From Streptomyces seoulensis (lineage in GTDB: Bacteria; Actinomycetota; Actinomycetes; Streptomycetales; Streptomycetaceae): a stretch of DNA of 64,000 nucleotides. Position numbers and translations under genes: made by a program. Positions 33,970 through 41,708 of the stretch are shown here, one piece after another. Every line of letters starts with the position of its first letter. The stretch's first letter is position 1. The notes beneath the pieces are model-generated. The model saw only the letters and a list, made by a program, of their open reading frames with translations. It ran no database searches and was not told the DNA's origin. The stretch covers positions 5,704,001 through 5,768,000 of the forward strand of contig NZ_CP032229.1 in NCBI RefSeq assembly GCF_004328625.1. Direction: 5' to 3'.

Positions 33970-35160
33970 TCAGCGTCCGCCCGCCGCCCGCGCCTTCGAG
34001 GTGTCGCCGAACGGCAGCGAACCGCCGCTGAGACGGGCGCGGATACCGTCCCGCTCCACCGTGATCCGCTGGATACGGAGGTCCCCCGGCGTCTTCGGCA
34101 GCTCGAACGACAGATTGAGCTGATCGGCGAGCTGCGGCTCGGTGACACCCCGCACCGCCCCCATCAGCTTGGGGTCGACGCCGAGCTTCTCCGGCAGGTC
34201 CGGCTGGTCGGCGACCACGTCGAACAGGTTGACCTTCATCAGCTTGCCCACGAACCCCGGTGTGCCGGTGAGCCGTTCCAGGGCCGACTCGCTGCGCATG
34301 GCGTCGCGGATCTGGGACCGGTCGATCCCGGCACGCTCCGCGATCACCGGTACGGCCAGCATCGCCCGTACCTTGTCCCGCTGTTCCGCCACCGCGCGCG
34401 CCGCCTTCGGGGTCAGCCGGAGTCCGCCGTTCCGGCCGGGCCGGAAGACGGCCACGTCCCCGATGTCGAGCCGCATACGGCTGATGTCGGTCGCCACCCC
34501 TCGGTCGCCGGACCGTCCGATGCGCGCCTGTGCGTGCAGCCCGAGGCGCTGCCCGCCGATCGGCAGCTGCCCGTCCGCCCTGATCGCGTCGTGGCCCAGC
34601 CTGCTGAACCTGACCTGAGAGGCGCCCAGTTCACGGTCGAGGTCCTCGAAGGAGAGCAGCACGTCGCCGTCGACGGAGTGCACGGTGCCGCCCGTGAGGT
34701 GGGAGGGGAGTTCCCCGTCGAGCCGTACGTCGTGCGCCGTGGCGTGGACCCGGGCCAGGGACACCCGGTCGGCGGCGAGGTCGGGGACCGTGACGTGCGC
34801 GGTGTCGATCCGCTTGTCCAGCACCTGGGTCAGGAACGGGAAGCCGTCGATCTCCACCTGCGGCGCCGCCTCCAGATGCAGCGACTTCTGCAGCTGGTCC
34901 TCGGTCTTGCGCTCCGCGAAGAGCACCGCGAACCGGTCGCCCAGCACCAGGAAGGCCAGGGCGACGGCGACCGCGATCCCGGCCTTCACCAGGCGGCGCA
35001 GGTTCTTGAACCGCCGGGTGCGCTTGCGTCCGCGGCGGCCCGAGGGCCGGCCGGCACCGTCCGCCCAGGGGTCGGCCCAGCCCTCTGACGGGCCGTCGGG
35101 TACGGGGTGGTCCTGGTCGTTCGTCGAGCGGTGGGACGCCACGCGGGTGGAGGAGCGCAT
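33970..35160 (-). CDS. DUF2993 (LmeA-like) lipid-binding membrane protein
   Basis: The protein is about 396 aa. A basic, disordered N-terminus (GRRGRKRTRRFKNLRR) is followed by one helix (residues ~56-76, VKAGIAVAVALAFLVLG) and then a long extracytoplasmic beta-rich domain. EIDGFPFLTQVL and its continuation match DUF2993, a family related to mycobacterial LmeA. It is probably involved in envelope lipid handling. The ATG at 35160 is chosen because the frame beyond it lacks a ribosome site. Confidence 0.83.
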   Translation of the reverse strand: MRSSTRVASHRSTNDQDHPVPDGPSEGWADPWADGAGRPSGRRGRKRTRRFKNLRRLVKAGIAVAVALAFLVLGDRFAVLFAERKTEDQLQKSLHLEAAPQVEIDGFPFLTQVLDKRIDTAHVTVPDLAADRVSLARVHATAHDVRLDGELPSHLTGGTVHSVDGDVLLSFEDLDRELGASQVRFSRLGHDAIRADGQLPIGGQRLGLHAQARIGRSGDRGVATDISRMRLDIGDVAVFRPGRNGGLRLTPKAARAVAEQRDKVRAMLAVPVIAERAGIDRSQIRDAMRSESALERLTGTPGFVGKLMKVNLFDVVADQPDLPEKLGVDPKLMGAVRGVTEPQLADQLNLSFELPKTPGDLRIQRITVERDGIRARLSGGSLPFGDTSKARAAGGR

Positions 35161-35399
35161 CGCGTAACCCAAACACGTCACCGCAGGTCGGACGCAAGTT
35201 CAGCCACGCGGGCGCGACGGTTGTCACACCCGGGTGACGGGGACGCGTGGCGCGGGTGAAGAAGGGCCGCCGATCGTGTGGCGGCCGTGTGTGCGGAGCC
35301 GGTGCGAGGAATCCGGCCGTCCACCGGGCACGGAGGCGGTGGACTGAGGGACCATGGAGGCAGAGCAGTGTTCCGCCTCCGGCTGCGAAGGAGGTCCCC

Positions 35400-35741
35400 A
35401 TGGCAGCCGAACCGCCCTTCGAGCCGCCCCTCGGGCCTGTCCTGACGGTCTCCGCCACCGACGTCCGGCTGCCCGAGCTGATCCTGGCCGGGGACATCGG
35501 CGCCGAGGCCCTGCGCGATCTGGAGGAGGTCCTGGGCGCCCCGCCGCTGCACACGGCCACCGCCTGGACCGTCGACATGAGCCAGGTGACCCGCATCGAC
35601 CTGGCCTGCGCCTACGCCCTCCTGCGCGGAGCCACCCTGCGCCCGGAACCCGCCGAACTCACCATCCGCGGCCCCCGCCGGGCCGTCCAGCGCATCCTGC
35701 GCAACGCGGGACTCGACGTGGTGGCCGTCATCGAGGAGTGA
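35400..35741 (+). CDS. STAS-domain protein without the usual phospho-serine
   Basis: This 113-aa protein has GDIGAEALRDLEEVL and TVDMSQVTRIDLACAYALL, which follow the STAS/anti-anti-sigma fold. In SpoIIAA-type antagonists the second segment reads DSSG with a phosphorylated Ser; here it is DLAC, so regulation by a kinase is unlikely. GGAGG lies six bases before the ATG. No sigma factor or anti-sigma gene is adjacent. Confidence 0.72.
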   Translation: MAAEPPFEPPLGPVLTVSATDVRLPELILAGDIGAEALRDLEEVLGAPPLHTATAWTVDMSQVTRIDLACAYALLRGATLRPEPAELTIRGPRRAVQRILRNAGLDVVAVIEE

Positions 35742-35774
35742 GACGCGCCCGGCGCCCGCACGGCCGGACGGGCC

Positions 35775-36257
35775 CTACGCCGGCTCCTGCGCGACCTCGG
35801 CCGGCTCCCCGCCGGTGATCCGCACCAGCTCCGGATACGTCGTCCGGAACACCGTGTGCGGCATCCCGGCGCCCGCCCAGAGGTGCTCGTACCCGGCGAG
35901 GGTCGCGTCGATCAGGGTGCGTACCGGCTGCGGATGGCCCACCGGGGCCACGCCGCCCACCTCCTGGCCGGTGGCCGTGAGGACGAAGGCCGGGTCCGCG
36001 CGCCGGACGCGCTTGCGGGCCACGCACAGCAGGTCGGCGAGGCGACGGGTGTCCACGCGGTGGGCACCGCTGGTGAGCACCAGCAGCGGGGCGCCGTCGA
36101 CGGAGAAGACCAGGCTGTTGGCGATCGCGCCCACCGGACAGCCGACCTGGGCCGCCGCCGTGGCCGCGGTGGGCGCCGGGTCGGGGAGTTCGACCACCTC
36201 GGCCTCGCTGCCGAGTTCCCGCAGGGCCTCGCTGACCCGCAGTACGCGTTCGTGCAC
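35775..36257 (-). CDS. YbaK/EbsC-family aminoacyl-tRNA deacylase
   Basis: This 160-aa editing domain hydrolyses misacylated tRNA in trans. AAAQVGCPVGAIANSLVF and ATGQEVGGVAPVGHP are the conserved substrate-loop blocks of the YbaK/ProX fold. GTG 36257 has GGAGG upstream. The ribosome site lies in a hairpin together with the preceding GNAT stop, so translation of the two genes is probably coupled. Confidence 0.88.
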   Translation of the reverse strand: MHERVLRVSEALRELGSEAEVVELPDPAPTAATAAAQVGCPVGAIANSLVFSVDGAPLLVLTSGAHRVDTRRLADLLCVARKRVRRADPAFVLTATGQEVGGVAPVGHPQPVRTLIDATLAGYEHLWAGAGMPHTVFRTTYPELVRITGGEPAEVAQEPA

Positions 36258-36258
36258 G

Positions 36259-36273
36259 GTGACCTCCGGTCAC
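36259..36273 (-). promoter_or_regulatory. Hairpin covering the deacylase ribosome-binding site
   Basis: On the mRNA, GTGACC-GGA-GGTCAC forms a 6-bp stem. It holds the GNAT stop codon on one arm and most of the GGAGG for the next gene on the other. A ribosome ending the GNAT gene would open it. Confidence 0.45.
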
Positions 36274-36833
36274 GTATCGTCGGTGCCGTCAGGGGCCGGC
36301 CACTCCTCGGCGAGGACCGACCAGACCTCGCTGTCCTGCCGTACGCCCCGGTGGGGGTAGCGGCGGCGCAGGGTGCCCTCGTGGGTCATGCCGAGCCGGC
36401 GCGCCGCCGCGATGCTGCGGGTGTTGCCCGCCGCGGCCCACCATTCCACACGGCTCATCCCGCGCTCCGCGAAGGCCCAGTCGATCAGCAGCCGGCACGC
36501 CCGCGTCACCAGACCGTGGCCCTCGCCGGCCGCCTCCAGCCAGCAGCCGATCTCGCAGGTGCCCGCGTCCTTGTCGAAGCGGGTGAACATGACACCGCCG
36601 ACCAGGGTGCCGTCCAGCCAGATCCCGTAGATCCGGCCGCTGTCCTCGGCCTGCCGGTCGGCGTACCGCTGGAGGGTCGCGGTGGCCGAGGCGAGGTCGG
36701 TGCTGAGGGACGCCCAGGGTATCCAGGGGTCCACGGTGGGCCGGGCCCGCTCGATGTGGGCCAGGAACTCCGGTGCCTGCCAGGGCTCCAGCGGGCGGAG
36801 CCGGGCACGGTCGCCGAGCGGCAGAGTGAACAC
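36270..36833 (-). CDS. GNAT acetyltransferase, RimJ/RimL type
   Basis: This 187-aa acetyl-CoA-dependent N-acetyltransferase has GDRARLRPLEPWQAPEFL at the start and GEGHGLVTRACRLLIDWAF and NTRSIAAARRLGM near the C-terminus. These are the acetyl-CoA loop and the final strand of the RimJ/RimL group, which acetylate protein N-termini or small amines. GTG 36833 is the start. It is divergent from a TetR gene and operonic with the deacylase. Confidence 0.88.
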   Translation of the reverse strand: MFTLPLGDRARLRPLEPWQAPEFLAHIERARPTVDPWIPWASLSTDLASATATLQRYADRQAEDSGRIYGIWLDGTLVGGVMFTRFDKDAGTCEIGCWLEAAGEGHGLVTRACRLLIDWAFAERGMSRVEWWAAAGNTRSIAAARRLGMTHEGTLRRRYPHRGVRQDSEVWSVLAEEWPAPDGTDDT

Positions 36834-36851
36834 GGGCGCCCTCGATCCCTA

Positions 36852-36878
36852 GGTACGTAACAAGCGTTCGGTACGTAA
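36852..36878. promoter_or_regulatory. Direct repeat in the GNAT/TetR promoter
   Basis: GGTACGTAA occurs at 36852-36860 and 36870-36878, 18 bp apart. Each copy has the TACGTA palindrome. They are likely sites for the adjacent TetR protein, ten bases before its start. Confidence 0.6.
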
Positions 36879-36887
36879 GGTAGCAGC

Positions 36888-37481
36888 ATGCCGCCCGCGC
36901 CCGGAGACCATGACGCCCGCCGTGAGGACGTGAGCCGGGCCGTGTGGCAGGTGCTCGCGGAGAAGGGGTTCGGCGGGCTGACCCTGCGGGCGGTCGCCGC
37001 CGCGATGGGGGTCTCGACCGGGATGCTGACGCATTACTTCCCGGCGAAGCGTGCCCTGATCACGCACGCCCTGGACCTGCTGGAGACCCGGACCGCCGGC
37101 CGCCCGCGCCGCGAGCACCCCGCGCCGGGCCTGCCCACCGTACGGGCGATGCTGCTCGACATCCTGCCGTTGACGCCGGGGGACACCGCCCGCAACCGGG
37201 TCTGGGTGAGTTCCTGGGACCTGTCGCTGGCCGACGACGGGCTGGCCGGCGCGCAGGCGGACCGTTACGCCCGGCTGCGCTCCTCGCTGCACCCGCATCT
37301 GGAAGCCGCCCGCGAGCTGGGTGAACTCCCCGCACACGTCGACCCGGCGCAACTCGCGGCCACCGCCGTCGCGTTCACCCACGGCCTTGTCGTGCAGGCT
37401 CTTTTCGATCCCACCCGATTCCCCGAGGACACCCAAGTCGCCCTGCTGGACGCCTTCCTGGCGTCTCTCGCCGCGTCCTGA
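36888..37481 (+). CDS. TetR-family regulator (BetI-like C-terminal domain)
   Basis: This 197-aa regulator has an HTH in REDVSRAVWQVLAEKGFGGLTL and AVAAAMGVSTGMLTHYFPAKRAL; GMLTHYFPAK is close to the BetI/TetR branch. It starts at the ATG at 36888. The TACGTA repeats just upstream suggest autoregulation and control of the divergent GNAT-deacylase operon. The ligand is unknown. Confidence 0.9.
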   Translation: MPPAPGDHDARREDVSRAVWQVLAEKGFGGLTLRAVAAAMGVSTGMLTHYFPAKRALITHALDLLETRTAGRPRREHPAPGLPTVRAMLLDILPLTPGDTARNRVWVSSWDLSLADDGLAGAQADRYARLRSSLHPHLEAARELGELPAHVDPAQLAATAVAFTHGLVVQALFDPTRFPEDTQVALLDAFLASLAAS

Positions 37482-37520
37482 ACCAGCCCCCTCGACTAGT
37501 ACCGCCGTTCGATTCGATCG

Positions 37521-37538
37521 CTCACGCATATGTGCGAG
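37521..37538. repeat. Quasi-palindrome upstream of the gas vesicle operon
   Basis: CTCACGCATATGTGCGAG has dyad symmetry around CATATG with two mismatched pairs. It lies 80 bp before gvpO in the 136-bp gap that should hold the operon promoter. Confidence 0.4.
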
Positions 37539-37617
37539 ACCCACGGGCAACCGAAGCGGAAGGCGTAGAGGACAGGTGAAGGACCTCCTCGAAGACTCCC
37601 GTTCAGGGGAGGGGATC

Positions 37618-37926
37618 GTGGACAGAACAGACAGCAAGAGCGACAAGAGCGGTCAGGACTCGGACGAGCGCATGGACCTGCCGAGCGTGATGCGGCAGGC
37701 AAGCGCACAGCTCGCCGGACTCCTCGGGCGCGAGGTGAGCGCGGTCTCGGCCGTGAAGGCCACCGACGACGGCTGGATGGCGGACGTCGAGGTCCTGGAG
37801 ATCGAGAAGGTGCCGGACACGATGAGTGTCATGGCGTCCTACCGCGTCGAACTCGACAAGCAGGGACGGCTCATGGCCTACGAGCGCGTACGCCGTTACG
37901 CCCGGGGTCAGATCGACCGCCGCTGA
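37618..37926 (+). CDS. gvpO: Gas vesicle protein GvpO
   Basis: This 102-aa protein has VMRQASAQLAGLLGREVSAVSAV, DDGWMADVEVLEIEKVPDTMSVMASYRVELD and YERVRRYARGQ, matching the GvpO family. In haloarchaea GvpO is needed for vesicle formation; the bacterial role is unclear. The N-terminus (residues 1-18) is Ser/Lys/Asp-rich and disordered. GTG 37618 has GGGGAGGGG upstream. It is the first gene of the gvp operon, 67 bp before gvpA. Confidence 0.9.
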   Translation: MDRTDSKSDKSGQDSDERMDLPSVMRQASAQLAGLLGREVSAVSAVKATDDGWMADVEVLEIEKVPDTMSVMASYRVELDKQGRLMAYERVRRYARGQIDRR

Positions 37927-37993
37927 ATCAGCGGGCGACCGCAGCGGATCGAGCCGCGCGGCGCCCTGAACGGATCGACGGAAAGAAGTCAGC

Positions 37994-38449
37994 ATGGCAC
38001 TCGTACAGCAGTCCAGCACCCAGTCCGGCGGAAGCGGCGGCGGCGGAGGCAACCTCTACGACGTCCTCGAACTCATCCTGGACCGTGGCCTCGTGATCGA
38101 CGCGTTCGTGCGCGTCTCCCTCGTCGGCATCGAGATACTCAAGATCGACGTCCGGGTGGTGGTCGCCAGCGTCGACACCTACCTGCGCTTCGCCGAGGCG
38201 TGCAACCGCCTCGACCTGGAGGCCGGCCGCAAGGCGCCGGCCCAGCTCACCGACATCGTCGGCGACACCATGGAGAGCGGGGCGAAGGGGAAGTCGAAAG
38301 GAGCACTGACCGGAGCCGTCGAGGCGTTCACCGAGTCGCTCGGGAGCAAGCGCGACGACTCCGACGAGGAGAAGGAGCCGCAGCCCCGCAAGCGCGCGCC
38401 GCGCAAGTCCACGTCCAGCCGGCAGTCCAGCCAGAACCGCGGGGAGTAA
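37994..38449 (+). CDS. gvpA: Gas vesicle structural protein GvpA
   Basis: This is the main shell protein that assembles into the ribbed wall. [29 protein letters not shown] and [17 protein letters not shown] (residues ~21-70) are classic GvpA. The protein is 151 aa, about twice the usual ~70-75 residues. A Gly-rich N-terminus and a 75-residue C-terminal tail, ending in Arg/Lys/Ser-rich [15 protein letters not shown], are added. The tail would project from the shell or be removed (inference). It lies four bases before gvpF. Confidence 0.93.
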   Translation: MALVQQSSTQSGGSGGGGGNLYDVLELILDRGLVIDAFVRVSLVGIEILKIDVRVVVASVDTYLRFAEACNRLDLEAGRKAPAQLTDIVGDTMESGAKGKSKGALTGAVEAFTESLGSKRDDSDEEKEPQPRKRAPRKSTSSRQSSQNRGE

Positions 38450-38452
38450 TCC

Positions 38453-39166
38453 GTGCCCACCTATGTCTACGGCATCACCGGAGCCGACCACCCGCTGCAC
38501 CTGGAAGAGGTCTTCGGCGTCGGCGAGACCCCGGCACCGCTGCGCACCGTCCGCACCGGCGACCTCACGGCCGTCGTCAGTGACGCGCCGGAGGGCCTGC
38601 GGGCCAAGCGCCGCGATGTGCAGGCCCACCAGCGGGTGCTGGAGGTCCTGATGGGCGACGGCGCCACCCTCCCCATGCGCTTCGGCCTGCTCGCCCCCGA
38701 CGACGAGCAGGTGGCGAGCGCGCTGGACGCCGAGGGCGACCGCTACCGCGCCCGCCTCGGCGAGCTGGACGGCCACGTCGAGTACCACCTCAAGGTCTCC
38801 CGCGACGAGGACGACCTGCTGCGCGAGATCGTGGCCGAGTCGGACCAGGTCCGCGAGCTGCGCGAGCGCACGCGGGACCAGCCCGGCGCGCACGACGAGC
38901 GGGTGGCGCTCGGTGAGCTGATCTCCCACGAGGTGGGCGCCCGCGGCAGCGCCGAGGCCGAGGACCTCTCCCAGCGGCTCTCGCCCGCGGCGACCCGTCT
39001 CTCGGCGGGCGAGCCCAGCTCGACGCACTTCCTGAACGTCTCCTTCCTCGTCCCCGAGGACGGCGTGGAGGACTTCGTCCAGGCCGTGGAGCGCGAGTCG
39101 GACCAGCGCGGTGACGCCTACACCTTCACCCTCACCGGGCCGCTGCCGCCGTACAGCTTCGTCTGA
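38453..39166 (+). CDS. gvpF: Gas vesicle protein GvpF
   Basis: This 237-aa GvpF/GvpL family protein has TYVYGITGADHP at the start, ATLPMRFGLLAPDDEQV in the middle and FTLTGPLPPYSFV at the end. These mark the two alpha/beta domains of GvpF/L. Such proteins bind GvpA during nucleation and may sit on the gas-facing side. GTG 38453 is three bases after the gvpA stop. Confidence 0.93.
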   Translation: MPTYVYGITGADHPLHLEEVFGVGETPAPLRTVRTGDLTAVVSDAPEGLRAKRRDVQAHQRVLEVLMGDGATLPMRFGLLAPDDEQVASALDAEGDRYRARLGELDGHVEYHLKVSRDEDDLLREIVAESDQVRELRERTRDQPGAHDERVALGELISHEVGARGSAEAEDLSQRLSPAATRLSAGEPSSTHFLNVSFLVPEDGVEDFVQAVERESDQRGDAYTFTLTGPLPPYSFV

Positions 39167-39204
39167 CCACCCCCGCCCGGCCGACGACGGAAGGGAGCGC
39201 GGAC

Positions 39205-39462
39205 ATGGGACTCGTCACCGGCATCGTGACCTTTCCCCTCGCCCCCGTGCGCGGATCGCTCTGGGTCATCGACCAGGTGCTGACCGCCGCGGAGGAGGAG
39301 TACTACGACCCGGAACCCGTACGGCGCGAACTGGCCGAACTCGAAAGGGCGTTGACCAGCGGCCAGATCTCCGAAGAGGAGTACGACCGCCGTGAGGACG
39401 AACTGCTCGACAGGCTGGACGAGATCGACGCCCACCGGCGAGGGAACGGAGGAAGTCGCTGA
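39205..39462 (+). CDS. gvpG: Gas vesicle protein GvpG
   Basis: This 85-aa protein has MGLVTGIVTFPLAPVRGSLWVIDQVL and EEEYDRREDELLDRLDEI, matching GvpG: a short hydrophobic N-terminus and a long charged helix or coiled coil. It is an accessory assembly factor. GGAAGGGAG lies upstream of the ATG. The order F-G is conserved in gvp clusters. Confidence 0.92.
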   Translation: MGLVTGIVTFPLAPVRGSLWVIDQVLTAAEEEYYDPEPVRRELAELERALTSGQISEEEYDRREDELLDRLDEIDAHRRGNGGSR

Positions 39463-39508
39463 CCAGACCGCGCGATCGACGACCCGCAGAGACTGAGGTG
39501 CTCAACGA

Positions 39509-40051
39509 ATGACGAAGAACGTCAAGATAGCCGCCGCCCTGGTGGGCGGATACGTACTGGGCCGGACCAAGAAGGCCAAGATGGCCATCGGCCTGGGCAT
39601 GTTCCTGGCCGGCAAGAAGCTCGACCTCGACCCGCGCCGCATCGGCACGCTGCTCGCCGAGTCGCCCGCCCTCGCCGGTCTCAACGCCCAGGTCCGCAAG
39701 GAGCTGGTGGAGACCACGAAGGCCGCGGCCACCGAGGCGCTGACCAAGCGCGCCACCGGTCTCGCCGACTCGCTCGCCGACTCCATCTCCCAGCGCACCA
39801 AGGCCCTCGACGGCTCGCAGAACGACGAGGCCGACGACGAGGAGGGCGAGGAGGAGGAGAAGCCCGCGAAGCAGCAGCGTTCCTCCGCCTCCCAGGGCAC
39901 GCGCCGCAAGACCACGGCCGCCCGCAAGAGCACAGGTGCCGCGAAGTCGGCCGCCTCCTCCTCCCGTTCGGGCGCCTCCCGCGCCGGCGGAGCCGCCAAG
40001 AAGCGGGCCTCCTCCGCCACGCGCAAGAGCGGCGGTAACGGCAATGGCTGA
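39509..40051 (+). CDS. gvpY: Gas vesicle cluster protein GvpY
   Basis: This 180-aa protein is named by position and resemblance to Streptomyces GvpY. VKIAAALVGGYVLGRTKKAK (residues ~5-24) is a short amphipathic or membrane-like start. The middle is helical, and an acidic stretch (DDEEGEEEEKP) is followed by a Ser/Ala/Lys/Arg tail of about 50 residues. Related proteins are sometimes mislabelled DNA primase. The enzymatic role is unlikely. It overlaps gvpZ by eight bases. Confidence 0.8.
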   Translation: MTKNVKIAAALVGGYVLGRTKKAKMAIGLGMFLAGKKLDLDPRRIGTLLAESPALAGLNAQVRKELVETTKAAATEALTKRATGLADSLADSISQRTKALDGSQNDEADDEEGEEEEKPAKQQRSSASQGTRRKTTAARKSTGAAKSAASSSRSGASRAGGAAKKRASSATRKSGGNGNG

Positions 40052-41240
40052 TTCCGCGCTGAGCAGGGCCAAGGACGAGGTCGTCCACAACGAGTCGACC
40101 GACCGTCTGAAGGAGGCGCTGGGCAACTATCTGCGGGCCCGCGCCGAGCACACCGTCAGCTCGCTCGGTCACAAGCTCGGCGAGAGCGTCACCAAGCTCG
40201 GCACGCCGGGCGAGGGCGGCCCGCTCAAGAGCCTCGCCAAGGGCGGCCAGGCGCTCGCCGACGGCAAGTCACCGGCGCAGGCGGCCATGTCGGCGGGCGT
40301 CTCCCATCTGAAGGACACCGTGAAGGACAAGGTCAAGGGTCTGTTCGGCAAGGGGCGCAAGTCCGGCGGCGGCAAGTCCAAGAGCGTCACCATCGTCGAG
40401 GACATCGAAGTCGGCGTGCCGGTGCGCGAGGCGTACGACCAGTGGACCCAGTTCCAGGAGTTCTCCACCTTCGCCAAGGGCGTGGTGAGCGTGGAGAAGG
40501 CGGACGACACCACCAGCAACTGGAAGGTGAAGGTCGCCAAGTCCACCCGCAGCTGGAAGGCGAACGTCACCGAGCAGGTGCCGGACGAGCGGATCACCTG
40601 GACCACCGAGGGCGCCAAGGGCACCGTCAAGGGTGTCGTCACCTTCCACGAGATCACCGGCAACCTCACCAAGGTGCTGCTGGTCCTCGAGTACTTCCCC
40701 AAGGGGCTGTTCGAGAAGACGGGCAACATCTGGCGCGCCCAGGGCCGCCGGGCCCGGCTCGACCTCAAGCTCTACCGCAAGTTCATCATGATGCGCGGCG
40801 AGGCGACCGACGGCTGGCGCGGTGAGATCCGCGACGGCGACGTGGTCGTCACCCATGAGGACGCCATCGAGCAGGAAGAGGCGGAACAGGCCGAGGAGGA
40901 GCAGGACGAGCCGCGCGCCGAGGATGAGGGCGCCGAGGGCGAGCCCACCGACGAGGCCGACGCCGACGCCGACGAGGACGAGCTCGAGGACGACGAGCTG
41001 ACCGACGAGGCCGGCGACGAGGACGAGGAGCCCGTCGAGGACGGCGAGGAGGAGTACCTCGACGAGGCCGACGAGGCCGACGAGGACATCGAGTCCGAGG
41101 ACGCCGAGGAGTACGAGGCCGAGGCCGACGCGCCGGAGGACGAGGAGTCCTACGACGAGGCCGAGGAAGAGCCCGAGGCGGACGAGGAGAAGGCTCCCCG
41201 GTCCTCCCGGCGCCGGCGCACCGCCGACGCCAGGGCCTGA
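40044..41240 (+). CDS. gvpZ: Gas vesicle cluster protein GvpZ, SRPBCC domain with acidic tail
   Basis: The protein is 398 aa. Residues 1-110 form a helical, basic N-terminus (KDTVKDKVKGLFGKGRKS). Residues ~113-270 form a SRPBCC/polyketide-cyclase-like domain (EDIEVGVPVREAYDQWTQFQEFSTF, FHEITGNLTKVLLVLEYFPKGL). Residues ~275-385 are almost entirely Glu/Asp/Ala, and the end is basic (SSRRRRT). ATG 40044 is eight bases inside gvpY; the longer frame is the antisense-like extension through the gvpY tail. The function in vesicles is unknown. The charge pattern is treated in the findings. Confidence 0.84.
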   Translation: MADSALSRAKDEVVHNESTDRLKEALGNYLRARAEHTVSSLGHKLGESVTKLGTPGEGGPLKSLAKGGQALADGKSPAQAAMSAGVSHLKDTVKDKVKGLFGKGRKSGGGKSKSVTIVEDIEVGVPVREAYDQWTQFQEFSTFAKGVVSVEKADDTTSNWKVKVAKSTRSWKANVTEQVPDERITWTTEGAKGTVKGVVTFHEITGNLTKVLLVLEYFPKGLFEKTGNIWRAQGRRARLDLKLYRKFIMMRGEATDGWRGEIRDGDVVVTHEDAIEQEEAEQAEEEQDEPRAEDEGAEGEPTDEADADADEDELEDDELTDEAGDEDEEPVEDGEEEYLDEADEADEDIESEDAEEYEAEADAPEDEESYDEAEEEPEADEEKAPRSSRRRRTADARA

Positions 41241-41273
41241 TCCGGGAACCAGCCGAAAGACAGGGTTGAGAAC

Positions 41274-41708
41274 GTGTCCGATTCACTCGCCGGTCGCATG
41301 CCGGCCCCTCCGCGCACCGCGCCGTCCTATGCGGGGCAGGGAAACGGCGCCAATCTCGCCGATATTCTGGAGAGGGTCCTCGACAAGGGAATTGTGATCG
41401 CGGGGGACATCAAGATCAATCTGCTCGACATCGAGTTGCTGACCATCAAACTCCGCCTGCTCGTCGCATCCGTCGACAAGGCGAAGGAAATGGGCATCGA
41501 CTGGTGGGAGCACGATCCCTCGCTCTCCTCCCGCGCGCATCCCGCCGCCACCGCTCCCGCCGCGCCCGACCCGGCGCTGAGCGAGGAGAACGAGCGGCTG
41601 CGGGCCGAGATCGCCCGGCTGCGGGCCGCCGCCGAGCTGCCCGCCGGCCATACGGCCGACGGCGACGCCCGGCCGGAGCCCGCGGAACGGGAGACCGGCC
41701 GTGAGTGA
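41274..41708 (+). CDS. gvpJ: Gas vesicle protein GvpJ (GvpA paralogue)
   Basis: This 144-aa protein has LADILERVLDKGIVIAGDIKINLLDIELLTIKLRLLVASVDKAKEMG (residues ~24-72), the GvpA-like fold in its GvpJ/M form. It is a minor shell component probably capping or nucleating the vesicle. The C-terminal half is Ala/Glu/Arg helical and low-complexity. GTG 41274 is the start. Its end overlaps gvpL by eight bases. Confidence 0.9.
   Translation: MSDSLAGRMPAPPRTAPSYAGQGNGANLADILERVLDKGIVIAGDIKINLLDIELLTIKLRLLVASVDKAKEMGIDWWEHDPSLSSRAHPAATAPAAPDPALSEENERLRAEIARLRAAAELPAGHTADGDARPEPAERETGRE

Noticed and set aside
39936..40043. Upstream extension of GvpZ
   Set aside because: It lies inside the gvpY tail in another frame and has no ribosome site; ATG 40044 gives the right start.
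40866..41200. GAG/GAC-rich stretch resembling a DNA repeat array
   Set aside because: It is the codon pattern of the GvpZ Glu/Asp tail, not an independent repeat or CRISPR.
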